Shown here: one piece after another, positions 37,898-46,922 of the stretch
How the letters are laid out: every line of letters starts with the position of its first letter
Numbering within the stretch: the first letter of the stretch is position 1
Assembly: GCA_016787805.1 (NCBI GenBank)
Contig: JAEUTY010000045.1
Coordinates: forward strand, 48,036-112,035
Origin: Flavobacterium sp.
GTDB lineage: Bacteria; Bacteroidota; Bacteroidia; Flavobacteriales; Flavobacteriaceae
DNA length: 64,000 nt
Direction of reading: 5' to 3'
Position numbers and translations under genes: made by a program
The notes under the pieces: model-generated
The model's database searches: none
Told to the model about the DNA's origin: nothing
What the model saw: only the letters and a program-made list of their open reading frames with translations

Positions 37898-37909
37898 TAG
37901 CAATAAACT

Positions 37910-38362
37910 ATGAATTTAAGTAACTTACAACCAGCAGAAGGTTCTACACACAACCAAAACAAAAGAGTAGGTAGAGGAGAAGGATCAGGTAAAGGCGGAA
38001 CTGCTGCAAGAGGTCACAAAGGAGCTAAATCTCGTTCAGGATATTCTAAAAAAATCGGTTTTGAAGGAGGACAAATGCCACTTCAAAGACGTGTTCCTAA
38101 ATTTGGATTTAAAAACATTAATAGAGTAGAATATCAAGGTGTTAATCTTGATACACTTCAATCGTTAGTTGACAACGGAATTGTTACCGATACTGTAGAT
38201 TTTTCAGTATTAGTTGGTGCTCGTTTGGTTACTAAAAATGAACTTGTAAAAGTTTTAGGTAGAGGTGAATTAAAATCAAAATTAAAAGTAACAGCTCATA
38301 AATTTACAGCAACTGCAAAAGCAGCTATTGAAGCAGCTGGTGGAGAAGCAGTAACATTATAA
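37910..38362 (+). CDS. rplO: 50S ribosomal protein L15 (uL15)
   Basis: 150 residues, late-assembly 50S protein. The glycine-rich N-terminal tail (KRVGRGEGSGKGGTAARGHKG in parts) and EGGQMPLQRRVPKFGF are diagnostic. It is 12 bp before secY, the usual order. Confidence 0.98.
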   Translation: MNLSNLQPAEGSTHNQNKRVGRGEGSGKGGTAARGHKGAKSRSGYSKKIGFEGGQMPLQRRVPKFGFKNINRVEYQGVNLDTLQSLVDNGIVTDTVDFSVLVGARLVTKNELVKVLGRGELKSKLKVTAHKFTATAKAAIEAAGGEAVTL

Positions 38363-38374
38363 TTTTCTGACTAT

Positions 38375-39718
38375 ATGAAGAATTTTATCGAATCATTAAA
38401 AAATGTTTGGAAAATAGAAGAACTGAAGAATAGAATTCTTATTACTTTGGGTTTGCTTCTTGTTTACCGTTTTGGTGCACACGTTACCCTTCCAGGTATC
38501 GATGCAACTCAATTAGCGGGTTTACAAGGACAAACTAAACAAGGAATTGGGTCTATTCTTGATATGTTTACTGGTGGATCTTTCTCAAAGGCTTCTATTT
38601 TTGCTTTGGGAATTATGCCTTACATATCGGCTTCAATTGTTGTGCAGTTAATGGGTATAGCTATTCCGTATTTGCAAAAGTTGCAAAAAGATGGAGAAAG
38701 TGGAAGAAAAAAGATCAACCAAATTACACGTTGGTTAACTATTGGAATCACTTTACTACAAGGACCAAGCTACATCTACAACTTGTACAGAACTATTCCT
38801 GACAGTGCTTTTTTATTAGGAGCTGATTCGTTTCCATTCTTGTTTTCATCTGTTTTAATCTTAACTACAGGTACAATTTTTGCCATGTGGTTAGGAGAAA
38901 AAATCACAGATAAAGGTATTGGAAATGGTATTTCACTTTTAATTATGGTTGGAATTTTAGCAAGACTACCACAATCTTTAATACAAGAGTTTACTTCAAG
39001 AGTAACCAATAATAATGGAGGTCCAATGTTGTTAGTGATTGAAGTAATTGTATGGTTATTAGTAATCATTGCTTGTGTATTGTTGGTAATGGCTATCAGA
39101 AAAATTCCTGTACAATACGCTCGTAGAACTACTGCAGGTGATTTTGAACAAGATATGATGGGAGGTAATAGACAATGGATCCCTTTGAAGTTAAATTCGG
39201 CTGGTGTAATGCCAATCATTTTTGCTCAAGCAATTATGTTCATCCCTGCTGCTTTAGCTGGTCTTTCCAAGTCAGAAACTTCTCAGTCGATAGCAGGTGC
39301 CTTTAGCAATATGTTTGGTGTATGGTATAATGTGGTTTTCGCATTGTTAATCATCATCTTTACGTATTTCTATACTGCAATTACGGTTCCAACTAATAAA
39401 ATGGCTGATGATCTTAAAAGAAGCGGTGGTTTTATACCAGGAATTAAACCAGGCGTAGAGACTTCTGATTTCTTAGATAAAATTATGTCATTAATTACTT
39501 TCCCAGGTGCATTATTCTTAGCTTTAATTGCTGTGTTCCCAGCTTTAATTGTTAATATCGGAGTGCAACAATCATGGGCAATGTTCTATGGCGGAACTTC
39601 TTTAATCATTATGGTTGGAGTTGCAATTGACACTATTCAACAAATTAATTCGTATCTGTTGAATAAACACTATGATGGTTTGATGAAAAGTGGTAAAAAT
39701 AGAAAAGCAGTAGCTTAA
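38375..39718 (+). CDS. secY: Protein translocase subunit SecY
   Basis: 447 residues with about ten transmembrane helices. It forms the Sec protein-conducting channel in the inner membrane. The plug and lateral-gate regions ([33 protein letters not shown] in pieces) and the C-terminal cytoplasmic loops ([23 protein letters not shown]) are recognised. It exports the many signal-peptide proteins of this window. The gene order rplO-secY-infA is normal, with no adk or map between. Confidence 0.98.
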   Translation: MKNFIESLKNVWKIEELKNRILITLGLLLVYRFGAHVTLPGIDATQLAGLQGQTKQGIGSILDMFTGGSFSKASIFALGIMPYISASIVVQLMGIAIPYLQKLQKDGESGRKKINQITRWLTIGITLLQGPSYIYNLYRTIPDSAFLLGADSFPFLFSSVLILTTGTIFAMWLGEKITDKGIGNGISLLIMVGILARLPQSLIQEFTSRVTNNNGGPMLLVIEVIVWLLVIIACVLLVMAIRKIPVQYARRTTAGDFEQDMMGGNRQWIPLKLNSAGVMPIIFAQAIMFIPAALAGLSKSETSQSIAGAFSNMFGVWYNVVFALLIIIFTYFYTAITVPTNKMADDLKRSGGFIPGIKPGVETSDFLDKIMSLITFPGALFLALIAVFPALIVNIGVQQSWAMFYGGTSLIIMVGVAIDTIQQINSYLLNKHYDGLMKSGKNRKAVA

Positions 39719-39723
39719 TTTTT

Positions 39724-39939
39724 ATGGCAAAACAATCAGCAATAGAACAAGACGGATCAATCATCGAAGCACTTTCGAATGCAATGTTCCGTGTAGAATT
39801 AGAAAACGGACACATCGTTATCGCTCACATTTCTGGAAAAATGCGTATGCATTACATTAAATTGTTACCTGGTGACAAAGTAAAATTAGAAATGAGTCCT
39901 TACGATTTGTCAAAAGCAAGAATCACTTATAGATACTAA
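39724..39939 (+). CDS. infA: Translation initiation factor IF-1
   Basis: 71 residues, S1/OB-fold factor that blocks the A site during initiation. [30 protein letters not shown] (in parts), [17 protein letters not shown] and ITYRY are diagnostic. It is 5 bp after secY and 12 bp before rpmJ. Confidence 0.98.
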   Translation: MAKQSAIEQDGSIIEALSNAMFRVELENGHIVIAHISGKMRMHYIKLLPGDKVKLEMSPYDLSKARITYRY

Positions 39940-39951
39940 TAGCTATATAAT

Positions 39952-40068
39952 ATGAAAGTAAGAGCATCAGTAAAAAAACGTAGTGCAGAATGCATTATCG
40001 TTAGAAGAAAAGGTAGATTATACGTAATCAACAAAAAGAATCCTAGATTTAAACAAAGACAAGGATAA
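39952..40068 (+). CDS. rpmJ: 50S ribosomal protein L36 (bL36), zinc-free form
   Basis: 38 residues, [19 protein letters not shown] at the start and [12 protein letters not shown] at the end. The classical bL36 zinc ribbon has three Cys and a His; here only one Cys (Cys14) is left and the His is replaced, so this is the zinc-independent type. It is in the expected infA-rpmJ-rpsM position and is easily missed because of its size. Confidence 0.96.
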
Positions 40069-40070
40069 TT

Positions 40071-40445
40071 ATGGCAAGAATAGCAGGGGTAGATATACCT
40101 AAAAACAAGAGAGGTGTTATAGCACTAACCTATATCTTCGGAATAGGTAAAAGTAGAGCTATTGAGATTTTAGAAAAAGCTCAAGTTAGCCAAGATACTA
40201 AAGTTCAAGATTGGAATGATGACCAAATCGGAGCAATCCGTGATGCAGTATCATACTACAAAATTGAAGGTGAACTTCGTTCAGAAACTTCATTAAACAT
40301 CAAACGTTTAATGGATATCGGTTGTTACAGAGGAATTCGTCACAGATCTGGTCTTCCATTACGTGGACAAAGAACTAAAAACAATTCTAGAACAAGAAAA
40401 GGTAAAAGAAAAACTGTTGCTAACAAGAAAAAAGCAACTAAATAA
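40071..40445 (+). CDS. rpsM: 30S ribosomal protein S13 (uS13)
   Basis: 124 residues, head protein contacting the P-site tRNA and L5. [30 protein letters not shown] (in parts) and [25 protein letters not shown] are diagnostic. It starts 2 bp after rpmJ. Confidence 0.98.
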   Translation: MARIAGVDIPKNKRGVIALTYIFGIGKSRAIEILEKAQVSQDTKVQDWNDDQIGAIRDAVSYYKIEGELRSETSLNIKRLMDIGCYRGIRHRSGLPLRGQRTKNNSRTRKGKRKTVANKKKATK

Positions 40446-40453
40446 TAAATAGT

Positions 40454-40837
40454 ATGGCTAAAGCAAGTACAAAAAAACGTAAAGTTATTATTGAATCTTC
40501 TGGCGAAGCTCATATTAATGCCACTTTCAATAACATAATCATTTCTTTAACCAATAAGAAAGGTGAAGTTATTTCTTGGTCTTCAGCTGGTAAAATGGGT
40601 TTCAGAGGTTCTAAAAAGAATACTCCATATGCAGCTCAAATGGCAGCAGAAGATTGTGGGAAAGTAGCATTAGAAGCGGGTCTTAAAAAAGTAAAAGTTT
40701 ACGTAAAAGGTCCAGGTAACGGAAGAGAATCAGCTATTCGATCAATTCACAATTCTGGAATTGAAGTAACCGAAATCATCGACGTTACTCCAATGCCACA
40801 CAACGGATGTCGTCCTCCTAAAAGACGTAGAGTATAA
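40454..40837 (+). CDS. rpsK: 30S ribosomal protein S11 (uS11)
   Basis: 127 residues, platform protein. [18 protein letters not shown] and the C-terminal [18 protein letters not shown] are diagnostic. A 117-bp gap with a bulged hairpin separates it from rpsD. Confidence 0.98.
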   Translation: MAKASTKKRKVIIESSGEAHINATFNNIIISLTNKKGEVISWSSAGKMGFRGSKKNTPYAAQMAAEDCGKVALEAGLKKVKVYVKGPGNGRESAIRSIHNSGIEVTEIIDVTPMPHNGCRPPKRRRV

Positions 40838-40887
40838 TGTTAGCTGATTTTTCAGCTCCTTTATAATTTTTATTCAAGTATAACAAA

Positions 40888-40940
40888 AGATAGAAACCAG
40901 ATTATCGAAGGATTTCGACCTGAATTCATAATCTCTATCT
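40888..40940 (+). promoter_or_regulatory. Candidate S4-binding leader hairpin upstream of rpsD
   Basis: AGATAG 40888-40893 pairs with CTATCT 40935-40940. After a 5-nt bulge (AAACC), AGATTAT 40899-40905 pairs with ATAATCT 40928-40934, and an inner stem CGAA-GGAT-TTCG caps it at 40906-40917. All these pairs are perfect. It ends 14 nt before the rpsD ATG, fitting autogenous control by S4, which regulates its own operon in other bacteria. Confidence 0.6.
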
Positions 40941-40954
40941 AAAAACAATTTAAA

Positions 40955-41560
40955 ATGGCAAGATATACTGGTCCAAGTACAAAGATTGCTCGTAAATTTG
41001 GCGAAGCAATATTCGGAGAAGACAAAGCCTTCGAAAAAAGAAATTACCCTCCAGGGCAACATGGTTTGGCTAAAAAGAGAGGTAAAAAATCAGAATATGC
41101 AGTACAGTTAATGGAAAAGCAAAAAGCGAAGTACACTTACGGTATTCTTGAAAAACAATTCAGAAACTTATATGAAAAAGCAGCTGCTTCTAAAGGTGTA
41201 ACAGGTGAAATCCTATTGCAATTGTGTGAAGCTCGCTTAGATAACGTAGTTTTCAGAATGGGAATCGCTTCTTCTAGAAGAGCTGCAAGACAAATCGTTT
41301 CTCACCGTCACATTACTGTAAATGGTGAGTTAGTAAACATCCCTTCTTACCACTTAAAACCAGGTGATGTTGTAGCAGTTCGTGAAAAATCTAAATCTTT
41401 AGAGTCTATCGAGCGTTCTTTATCAAACTCTAAACATGTTTACGAATGGATTACTTGGAACAACGATACCAAAGAAGGTACTTTTGTTACTGTTCCTGCT
41501 CGTTTGCAAATTCCAGAAAACATCAAAGAACAATTAATCGTAGAGTTGTACAACAAATAA
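40955..41560 (+). CDS. rpsD: 30S ribosomal protein S4 (uS4)
   Basis: 201 residues, 16S rRNA assembly initiator. [20 protein letters not shown], the NYPPGQHG motif and the S4 RNA-binding domain ([30 protein letters not shown] in parts) are present. No N-terminal Cys zinc knuckle is present, as in other C-minus S4 proteins. It is preceded by a well-paired hairpin. Confidence 0.98.
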   Translation: MARYTGPSTKIARKFGEAIFGEDKAFEKRNYPPGQHGLAKKRGKKSEYAVQLMEKQKAKYTYGILEKQFRNLYEKAAASKGVTGEILLQLCEARLDNVVFRMGIASSRRAARQIVSHRHITVNGELVNIPSYHLKPGDVVAVREKSKSLESIERSLSNSKHVYEWITWNNDTKEGTFVTVPARLQIPENIKEQLIVELYNK

Positions 41561-41581
41561 TAATTGACAGTAGTCTAAATT

Positions 41582-42574
41582 ATGGCAATATTTAATTTTC
41601 AGAAGCCCGATAAAGTTATCATGATCGATTCAACCGATTTTGAAGGTAAGTTTGAATTCAGACCTTTAGAACCTGGTTACGGATTGACCGTTGGTAATGC
41701 ACTTAGAAGAGTTTTACTTTCTGCTTTAGAAGGTTATGCTATCACTTCAACCAAAATTGAAGGCGTTGAGCATGAGTTTTCAACAATCTCTGGTGTAGTT
41801 GAAGACGTTACTGAAATTATCCTTAATCTTAAACAAGTACGTTTCAAACGTCAAATCGAAGATATCGATAATGAATCAGTTACGATTTCAATCACTGGAA
41901 AAGAACAAATTACGGCAGGTGACTTCCAAAAATTCATCTCTGGTTTTCAAGTCTTGAACCCAGATTTAGTAATTTGTAATCTTGAAAGCAAAGTTAATTT
42001 CAATATGGAATTAACAATCGAAAAAGGTAGAGGTTACGTACCAGCTGAGGAAAATAAAAAGCAAAATGTTTCTATGGGAACTATTTTTACTGACTCTATT
42101 TTTACTCCAGTTGTGAACGTGAAATACGCTATTGAAAATTTCCGTGTAGAACAAAAAACTGACTATGAAAAATTAGTTTTTGAAATCAAAACGGACGGTT
42201 CAATCAATCCAAAAGATGCTCTAACTGAAGCAGCTAAAGTATTAATTCACCACTTCATGTTGTTCTCTGATGAGAGAATCACTCTTGAGGCTGACGAAAT
42301 TGCTCAAACCGATTCATACGACGAAGAATCATTACACATGAGACAATTGCTTAAAACCAAGCTTGTTGATATGGACTTGTCGGTAAGAGCGCTAAATTGC
42401 TTAAAAGCAGCTGAAGTTGACACATTAGGAGACCTAGTCTCTTTTAATAAACACGATTTAATGAAGTTCCGTAACTTCGGTAAAAAATCGCTAACCGAGT
42501 TAGACGAATTAGTAGCCAACAAAAACTTAACGTTCGGAATGGATTTATCAAAATATAAATTAGATAAAGACTAG
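41582..42574 (+). CDS. rpoA: DNA-directed RNA polymerase alpha subunit
   Basis: 330 residues. The N-terminal dimerisation/assembly domain shows [27 protein letters not shown] (in parts); the C-terminal domain for UP-element and activator contact shows [21 protein letters not shown] and [15 protein letters not shown]. It assembles the core enzyme. Normal position between rpsD and rplQ. Confidence 0.98.
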   Translation: MAIFNFQKPDKVIMIDSTDFEGKFEFRPLEPGYGLTVGNALRRVLLSALEGYAITSTKIEGVEHEFSTISGVVEDVTEIILNLKQVRFKRQIEDIDNESVTISITGKEQITAGDFQKFISGFQVLNPDLVICNLESKVNFNMELTIEKGRGYVPAEENKKQNVSMGTIFTDSIFTPVVNVKYAIENFRVEQKTDYEKLVFEIKTDGSINPKDALTEAAKVLIHHFMLFSDERITLEADEIAQTDSYDEESLHMRQLLKTKLVDMDLSVRALNCLKAAEVDTLGDLVSFNKHDLMKFRNFGKKSLTELDELVANKNLTFGMDLSKYKLDKD

Positions 42575-42604
42575 TCGCTTTATCCAAATTAAAAAGCATT
42601 TAAA

Positions 42605-43132
42605 ATGAGACACGGAAAAAAAGTAAATCACTTAAGCAGACAAACAGGACATAGAAAATCTATGTTAGCAAATATGGCTTGTTCTCTTATCGAGCACAAA
42701 CGTATTAACACCACTGTCGCTAAAGCAAAAGCGCTTAAACAATTTGTTGAGCCTTTAATCACCAAGTCAAAAGAAGATACTACTCACAACAGACGTATCG
42801 TTTTCGCATACTTACGTAACAAATACGCTGTAACTGAATTGTTCAGAGATGTTGCCGCAAAAGTAGGTGATCGTCCAGGTGGATATACTCGTATCATCAA
42901 AATGGGTAACCGTTTAGGAGATAACGCTGATATGGCCATGATTGAGTTAGTGGATTTCAACGAACTATACAATGGTGGTAAAAAAGAAGAGAAAAAATCA
43001 AAAAGCCGTCGTGGTGGTAAAGCGAAAAAAGCAGAATCAACTCCTGCTCCAGAAGCTACTCCAGCACCAGAAGCAAAAGCACCTGAGGCTCCAGAGACTT
43101 CTTCAGAAGAAACTACAGAAAGCGCAGAATAA
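42605..43132 (+). CDS. rplQ: 50S ribosomal protein L17 (bL17) with acidic C-terminal extension
   Basis: 175 residues, tunnel-exit protein. [21 protein letters not shown] and [21 protein letters not shown] are diagnostic. After about residue 122 there is a Lys/Arg-rich stretch then a Pro-Ala-Glu low-complexity tail ([20 protein letters not shown]), about 45-50 residues beyond the E. coli end. Last gene of the superoperon, followed by a strong terminator. Confidence 0.97.
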   Translation: MRHGKKVNHLSRQTGHRKSMLANMACSLIEHKRINTTVAKAKALKQFVEPLITKSKEDTTHNRRIVFAYLRNKYAVTELFRDVAAKVGDRPGGYTRIIKMGNRLGDNADMAMIELVDFNELYNGGKKEEKKSKSRRGGKAKKAESTPAPEATPAPEAKAPEAPETSSEETTESAE

Positions 43133-43156
43133 TGAAATCGCTCTCGTAAATACAAA

Positions 43157-43187
43157 GGATAAACTTACTGAGTTTATCCTTTTTTTA
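43157..43187 (+). terminator. Terminator of the ribosomal superoperon
   Basis: A perfect 9-bp stem (GGATAAACT / AGTTTATCC) with a 5-nt loop and an eight-T run lies 25 bp after the rplQ stop. Confidence 0.9.
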
Positions 43188-43214
43188 TTTTATTTATATA
43201 TCTTATTTTAAACT

Positions 43215-43898
43215 ATGAAAAACGTTTATATTTTTTGTTTATTCTTAATCAATTGGTTGTATGCTAATGCACAAAGTGATATTGAAAAAAGGAATGCACT
43301 ACAATCCATGGGTTCTTTGTCTACTAGCGGAGCTTGGATACCCGCCAAATCAAACCAAACAGTCATATTAGGATCAGTTTATTTATTCCCTAATTGGGTT
43401 GGTCAATACAAAGTAATTGATAACACTGGAACCACAACTAATCTGTTCAATCTTAATTATAATATAAAAAACCAAACTATTGAATCTTCTATTTCAAATG
43501 ATTCAGTTTTTCAATACGATACAGATAAAATTGATTACATCATTTATAACAAAGATAAATACGCGGTTTTGAATAACGATGATTTGAAAGGTTTATACCT
43601 TGAAATTTGTAATACTAATAAAATTAAAATTTACAAAGGTTATTCGGTTACTGTGGTTACAGGCAGCTTAAATCCGCTTACACAAGAAAAAATATCTGAA
43701 GATACTTATGAACAAATTTCGCAATACTATTTCTCCAACAATGGGAAGTACGAAAAATTTAAACCAACTAAAAAAGAAATATTCAAACTGTTAAATGATA
43801 AATCAGTTGAAATAAAAGAATATTTGTCCAAACATACAATCGAATTTAGTAATGATCAAGATTTGAAAGTATTGTTCAACTATTACTGTTCATTATAA
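43215..43898 (+). CDS. Secreted protein of unknown function
   Basis: 227 residues with a signal peptide (MKNVYIFCLFLINWLYANAQ). The pattern GSVYLFPNWVGQYKVIDNTG, then YDTDKIDYIIYNKDKYAVL, suggests a small beta-rich exported protein, followed by a Lys-rich helical tail (KFKPTKKEIFKLLNDKSVEIKEYL in pieces). I do not recognise a family. It has its own terminator and stands alone between rplQ and carA. Confidence 0.75.
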   Translation: MKNVYIFCLFLINWLYANAQSDIEKRNALQSMGSLSTSGAWIPAKSNQTVILGSVYLFPNWVGQYKVIDNTGTTTNLFNLNYNIKNQTIESSISNDSVFQYDTDKIDYIIYNKDKYAVLNNDDLKGLYLEICNTNKIKIYKGYSVTVVTGSLNPLTQEKISEDTYEQISQYYFSNNGKYEKFKPTKKEIFKLLNDKSVEIKEYLSKHTIEFSNDQDLKVLFNYYCSL

Positions 43899-43902
43899 TT
43901 TT

Positions 43903-43930
43903 AAAAGGGTAACTAAGTTATCCTTTTTTT
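43903..43930 (+). terminator. Terminator after the unknown secreted protein
   Basis: An 11-bp stem (AAAAGGGTAAC / GTTATCCTTTT, one G-U) with a 3-nt loop runs into a T tract, 5 bp after the stop. Confidence 0.75.
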
Positions 43931-43966
43931 ATGCAGCAAAAATGCAGCAGTTCTTTACAATAGTTG

Positions 43967-44050
43967 TCCCGCTGTCCGCTGTATCTTTTCAATCCAAACA
44001 GGTTTTTAAAACCTGTTTGGATTGAAAAGGATGCCGCTCCCATCGGGGCT
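43967..44050 (+). repeat. Variable-stem intergenic repeat, copy E (diverged, long stem)
   Basis: TCCCGCTGTCCGCTGTAT and CGCTCCCATCGGGGCT frame a perfect 22-bp inverted repeat (43985-44006 with 44008-44029, single central T). The arms begin CTTTTCAATCCAAACAGG. The AGCGAATGGCTCGGGC left block of the other copies is absent. It lies between the unknown secreted gene and carA. Confidence 0.8.
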
Positions 44051-44116
44051 GATTAAGAACAATAGTAATGTTTATAACCTTTAATAAATCGTTTTTCTAT
44101 TTTATAGCGAATCATT

Positions 44117-44124
44117 TAAATTTG
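44117..44124 (+). promoter_or_regulatory. -7 box (TAAATTTG) of carA
   Basis: Exact TAnnTTTG match 26 bp before the carA ATG. No clear -33 TTTG is seen. Confidence 0.6.
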
Positions 44125-44150
44125 CACAACAACTAACTAGACACAACACA

Positions 44151-45272
44151 ATGAAGTACAACACACGACCACAAGCCATCTTACTACTCGCAGACGGAAC
44201 TATTTTCTATGGAAAATCCATCGGAATCGCTGGAACTACTTTTGGAGAAGTTTGTTTCAACACCGGAATGACAGGTTACCAAGAAATCTTCACCGATCCA
44301 TCGTATTTCGGTCAAATTATGGTAACTACCAATCCACACATCGGAAATTACGGAGTCAACACCAACGAAGTCGAATCGGATAAAATAATGATTGCAGGTT
44401 TGGTATGCAAAAGCTTTAGTTTCAACCATTCGCGTCCTGATTCAGAAAGTAATTTGTACGAGTATTTCGAAAAACAAAATCTAGTATGTATTTCGGATGT
44501 GGATACACGCGCTTTAGTAAGCTATATTCGCGATCATGGCGCACAAAATGCCGTAATCAGCACCGATGGAACTTCAATTGAAGACTTACAACAACAATTG
44601 GCCAATGTTCCTGATATGAAAGGTTTAGAATTGGCCTCTAAAGTATCGACAACCGAACCGTATTTCTTAGGAAACGAAAATGCAAGTTTCAAAATTGCAG
44701 CTCTCGACTTAGGAATCAAACGCAATATTTTACGTAACTTAGCCAAAAGAGATTGTTACATCAAAGTATTTCCGTACGATACAAATTTTGCTGATTTGAA
44801 AGCCTTTGAACCTGATGGTTATTTTCTATCCAATGGACCAGGTGATCCTGAACCATTAGAGCAAGTACAAGAAACCGCGCGTCAAATGATTGCTTCAGAT
44901 AAACCCGTATTCGGAATTTGTCTCGGTCACCAAATCATTGGTTTGGCCAACGGTGTTTCAACATATAAAATGTTCAACGGTCACCGCGGGATTAATCATC
45001 CAGTAATGAATGTAGTAACTGGAAAAGGCGAAATCACCTCTCAAAACCACGGATTTGCAGTCAACAGAGAAGAGTTGGAAAACCACAATGATTTGGAAAT
45101 CACACATTACCATCTCAACGATAATACGGTGGCAGGAATGCGCATGAAATCGAAAAGTTGCTTTTCTGTACAATACCATCCAGAAGCCAGTCCAGGTCCA
45201 CACGATTCATCGTATTTGTTTGATGAATTCATTGCCAATATCGAAAAAGCCAAAAGGTTACAAGAGGTTTAA
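44151..45272 (+). CDS. carA: Carbamoyl-phosphate synthase small (glutaminase) chain
   Basis: 373 residues. It hydrolyses glutamine and passes ammonia to CarB for arginine and pyrimidine synthesis. The N-terminal domain has LADGTIFYGKSIG and FNTGMTGYQEIFTDPSY; the class I amidotransferase domain has the Cys nucleophile in FGICLGHQI and the His/Glu pair in QYHPEASPGPHD. carB is not in the window. A variable-stem repeat starts 10 bp after the stop. Confidence 0.97.
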   Translation: MKYNTRPQAILLLADGTIFYGKSIGIAGTTFGEVCFNTGMTGYQEIFTDPSYFGQIMVTTNPHIGNYGVNTNEVESDKIMIAGLVCKSFSFNHSRPDSESNLYEYFEKQNLVCISDVDTRALVSYIRDHGAQNAVISTDGTSIEDLQQQLANVPDMKGLELASKVSTTEPYFLGNENASFKIAALDLGIKRNILRNLAKRDCYIKVFPYDTNFADLKAFEPDGYFLSNGPGDPEPLEQVQETARQMIASDKPVFGICLGHQIIGLANGVSTYKMFNGHRGINHPVMNVVTGKGEITSQNHGFAVNREELENHNDLEITHYHLNDNTVAGMRMKSKSCFSVQYHPEASPGPHDSSYLFDEFIANIEKAKRLQEV

Positions 45273-45282
45273 GGTATATTTT

Positions 45283-45361
45283 CTAGCCCCGATTGCAGGA
45301 AACGCCACGCGTGACGAAAAGCGGGAATCTGGATTACAAAGAAGCCCAAGCCTTTCGCTTC
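45283..45361 (-). repeat. Variable-stem intergenic repeat, copy D (reverse)
   Basis: Read on the minus strand: GAAGCGAAAGGCTTGGGCTT, TGTAATCCAGATTCCCGCT, a centre built on the palindrome CACGCGTG, then TGCAATCGGGGCTAG. It begins 10 bp after the carA stop, with no other obvious terminator there, so it may form the transcript's 3' end. Confidence 0.8.
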
Positions 45362-45430
45362 AAAAAAAACACTAAATCGTTTGCGTTTATAAGTTTTTCT
45401 GATTTTTAAAGGTCGATTTTTAAGAATCCT

Positions 45431-45438
45431 TAAATTTG
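45431..45438 (+). promoter_or_regulatory. -7 box (TAAATTTG) of eno
   Basis: Exact TAnnTTTG match 49 bp before the eno ATG, with an A/T-rich leader. Confidence 0.6.
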
Positions 45439-45484
45439 TAGTAATCAATTCAAAATTCAACATTTATAATTCATAATAAAATAA

Positions 45485-46780
<1,296 letters not shown>

Positions 46781-46803
46781 AAACTAGATATTTATAGATT
46801 TTA

Positions 46804-46833
46804 CCCGATTAATGCAATTAATCGGGTTTTTTT
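46804..46833 (+). terminator. Terminator of eno
   Basis: A perfect 10-bp stem (CCCGATTAAT / ATTAATCGGG) with a GCA loop and a seven-T run, 23 bp after the stop. Confidence 0.9.
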
Positions 46834-46835
46834 AT

Positions 46836-46871
46836 GCGAATTCTAATTCAAAATTGGCGAATTCTAATTCA
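46836..46871 (+). promoter_or_regulatory. Direct-repeat pair, candidate LytTR binding site 1
   Basis: GCGAATTCTAATTCA occurs at 46836-46850 and 46857-46871, exactly 21 bp apart (two helix turns). It ends 26 bp before the TATCTTTG -7 box. The equivalent place upstream of the second kinase has a related pair at the same 21-bp period. LytTR regulators bind as dimers to direct repeats with this spacing. Confidence 0.6.
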
Positions 46872-46897
46872 CACTTTTTTCCAACCTAATGAAATAG

Positions 46898-46905
46898 TAT
46901 CTTTG
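46898..46905 (+). promoter_or_regulatory. -7 box (TATCTTTG) of sensor-LRR operon 1
   Basis: TAnnTTTG match 17 bp before the kinase ATG, predicting a very short leader. There is no -33 TTTG; the direct repeats lie just upstream, which fits an activator-dependent promoter. Confidence 0.55.
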
Positions 46906-46922
46906 AGAAGGATTTTTAGTTA

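Noticed and set aside
42784-43155. 123-codon antisense reading frame opposite rplQ
   Set aside because: It mirrors the Pro/Ala/Glu low-complexity tail and conserved L17 codons; no promoter or family.
43967-44050. Copy E as a Rho-independent terminator or integron attC site
   Set aside because: There is no T tract after the stem and a separate terminator precedes it; no integrase or cassette structure is present.
45269-45463. Possible 64-residue minus-strand protein between carA and eno
   Set aside because: It translates repeat copy D and the eno promoter region.
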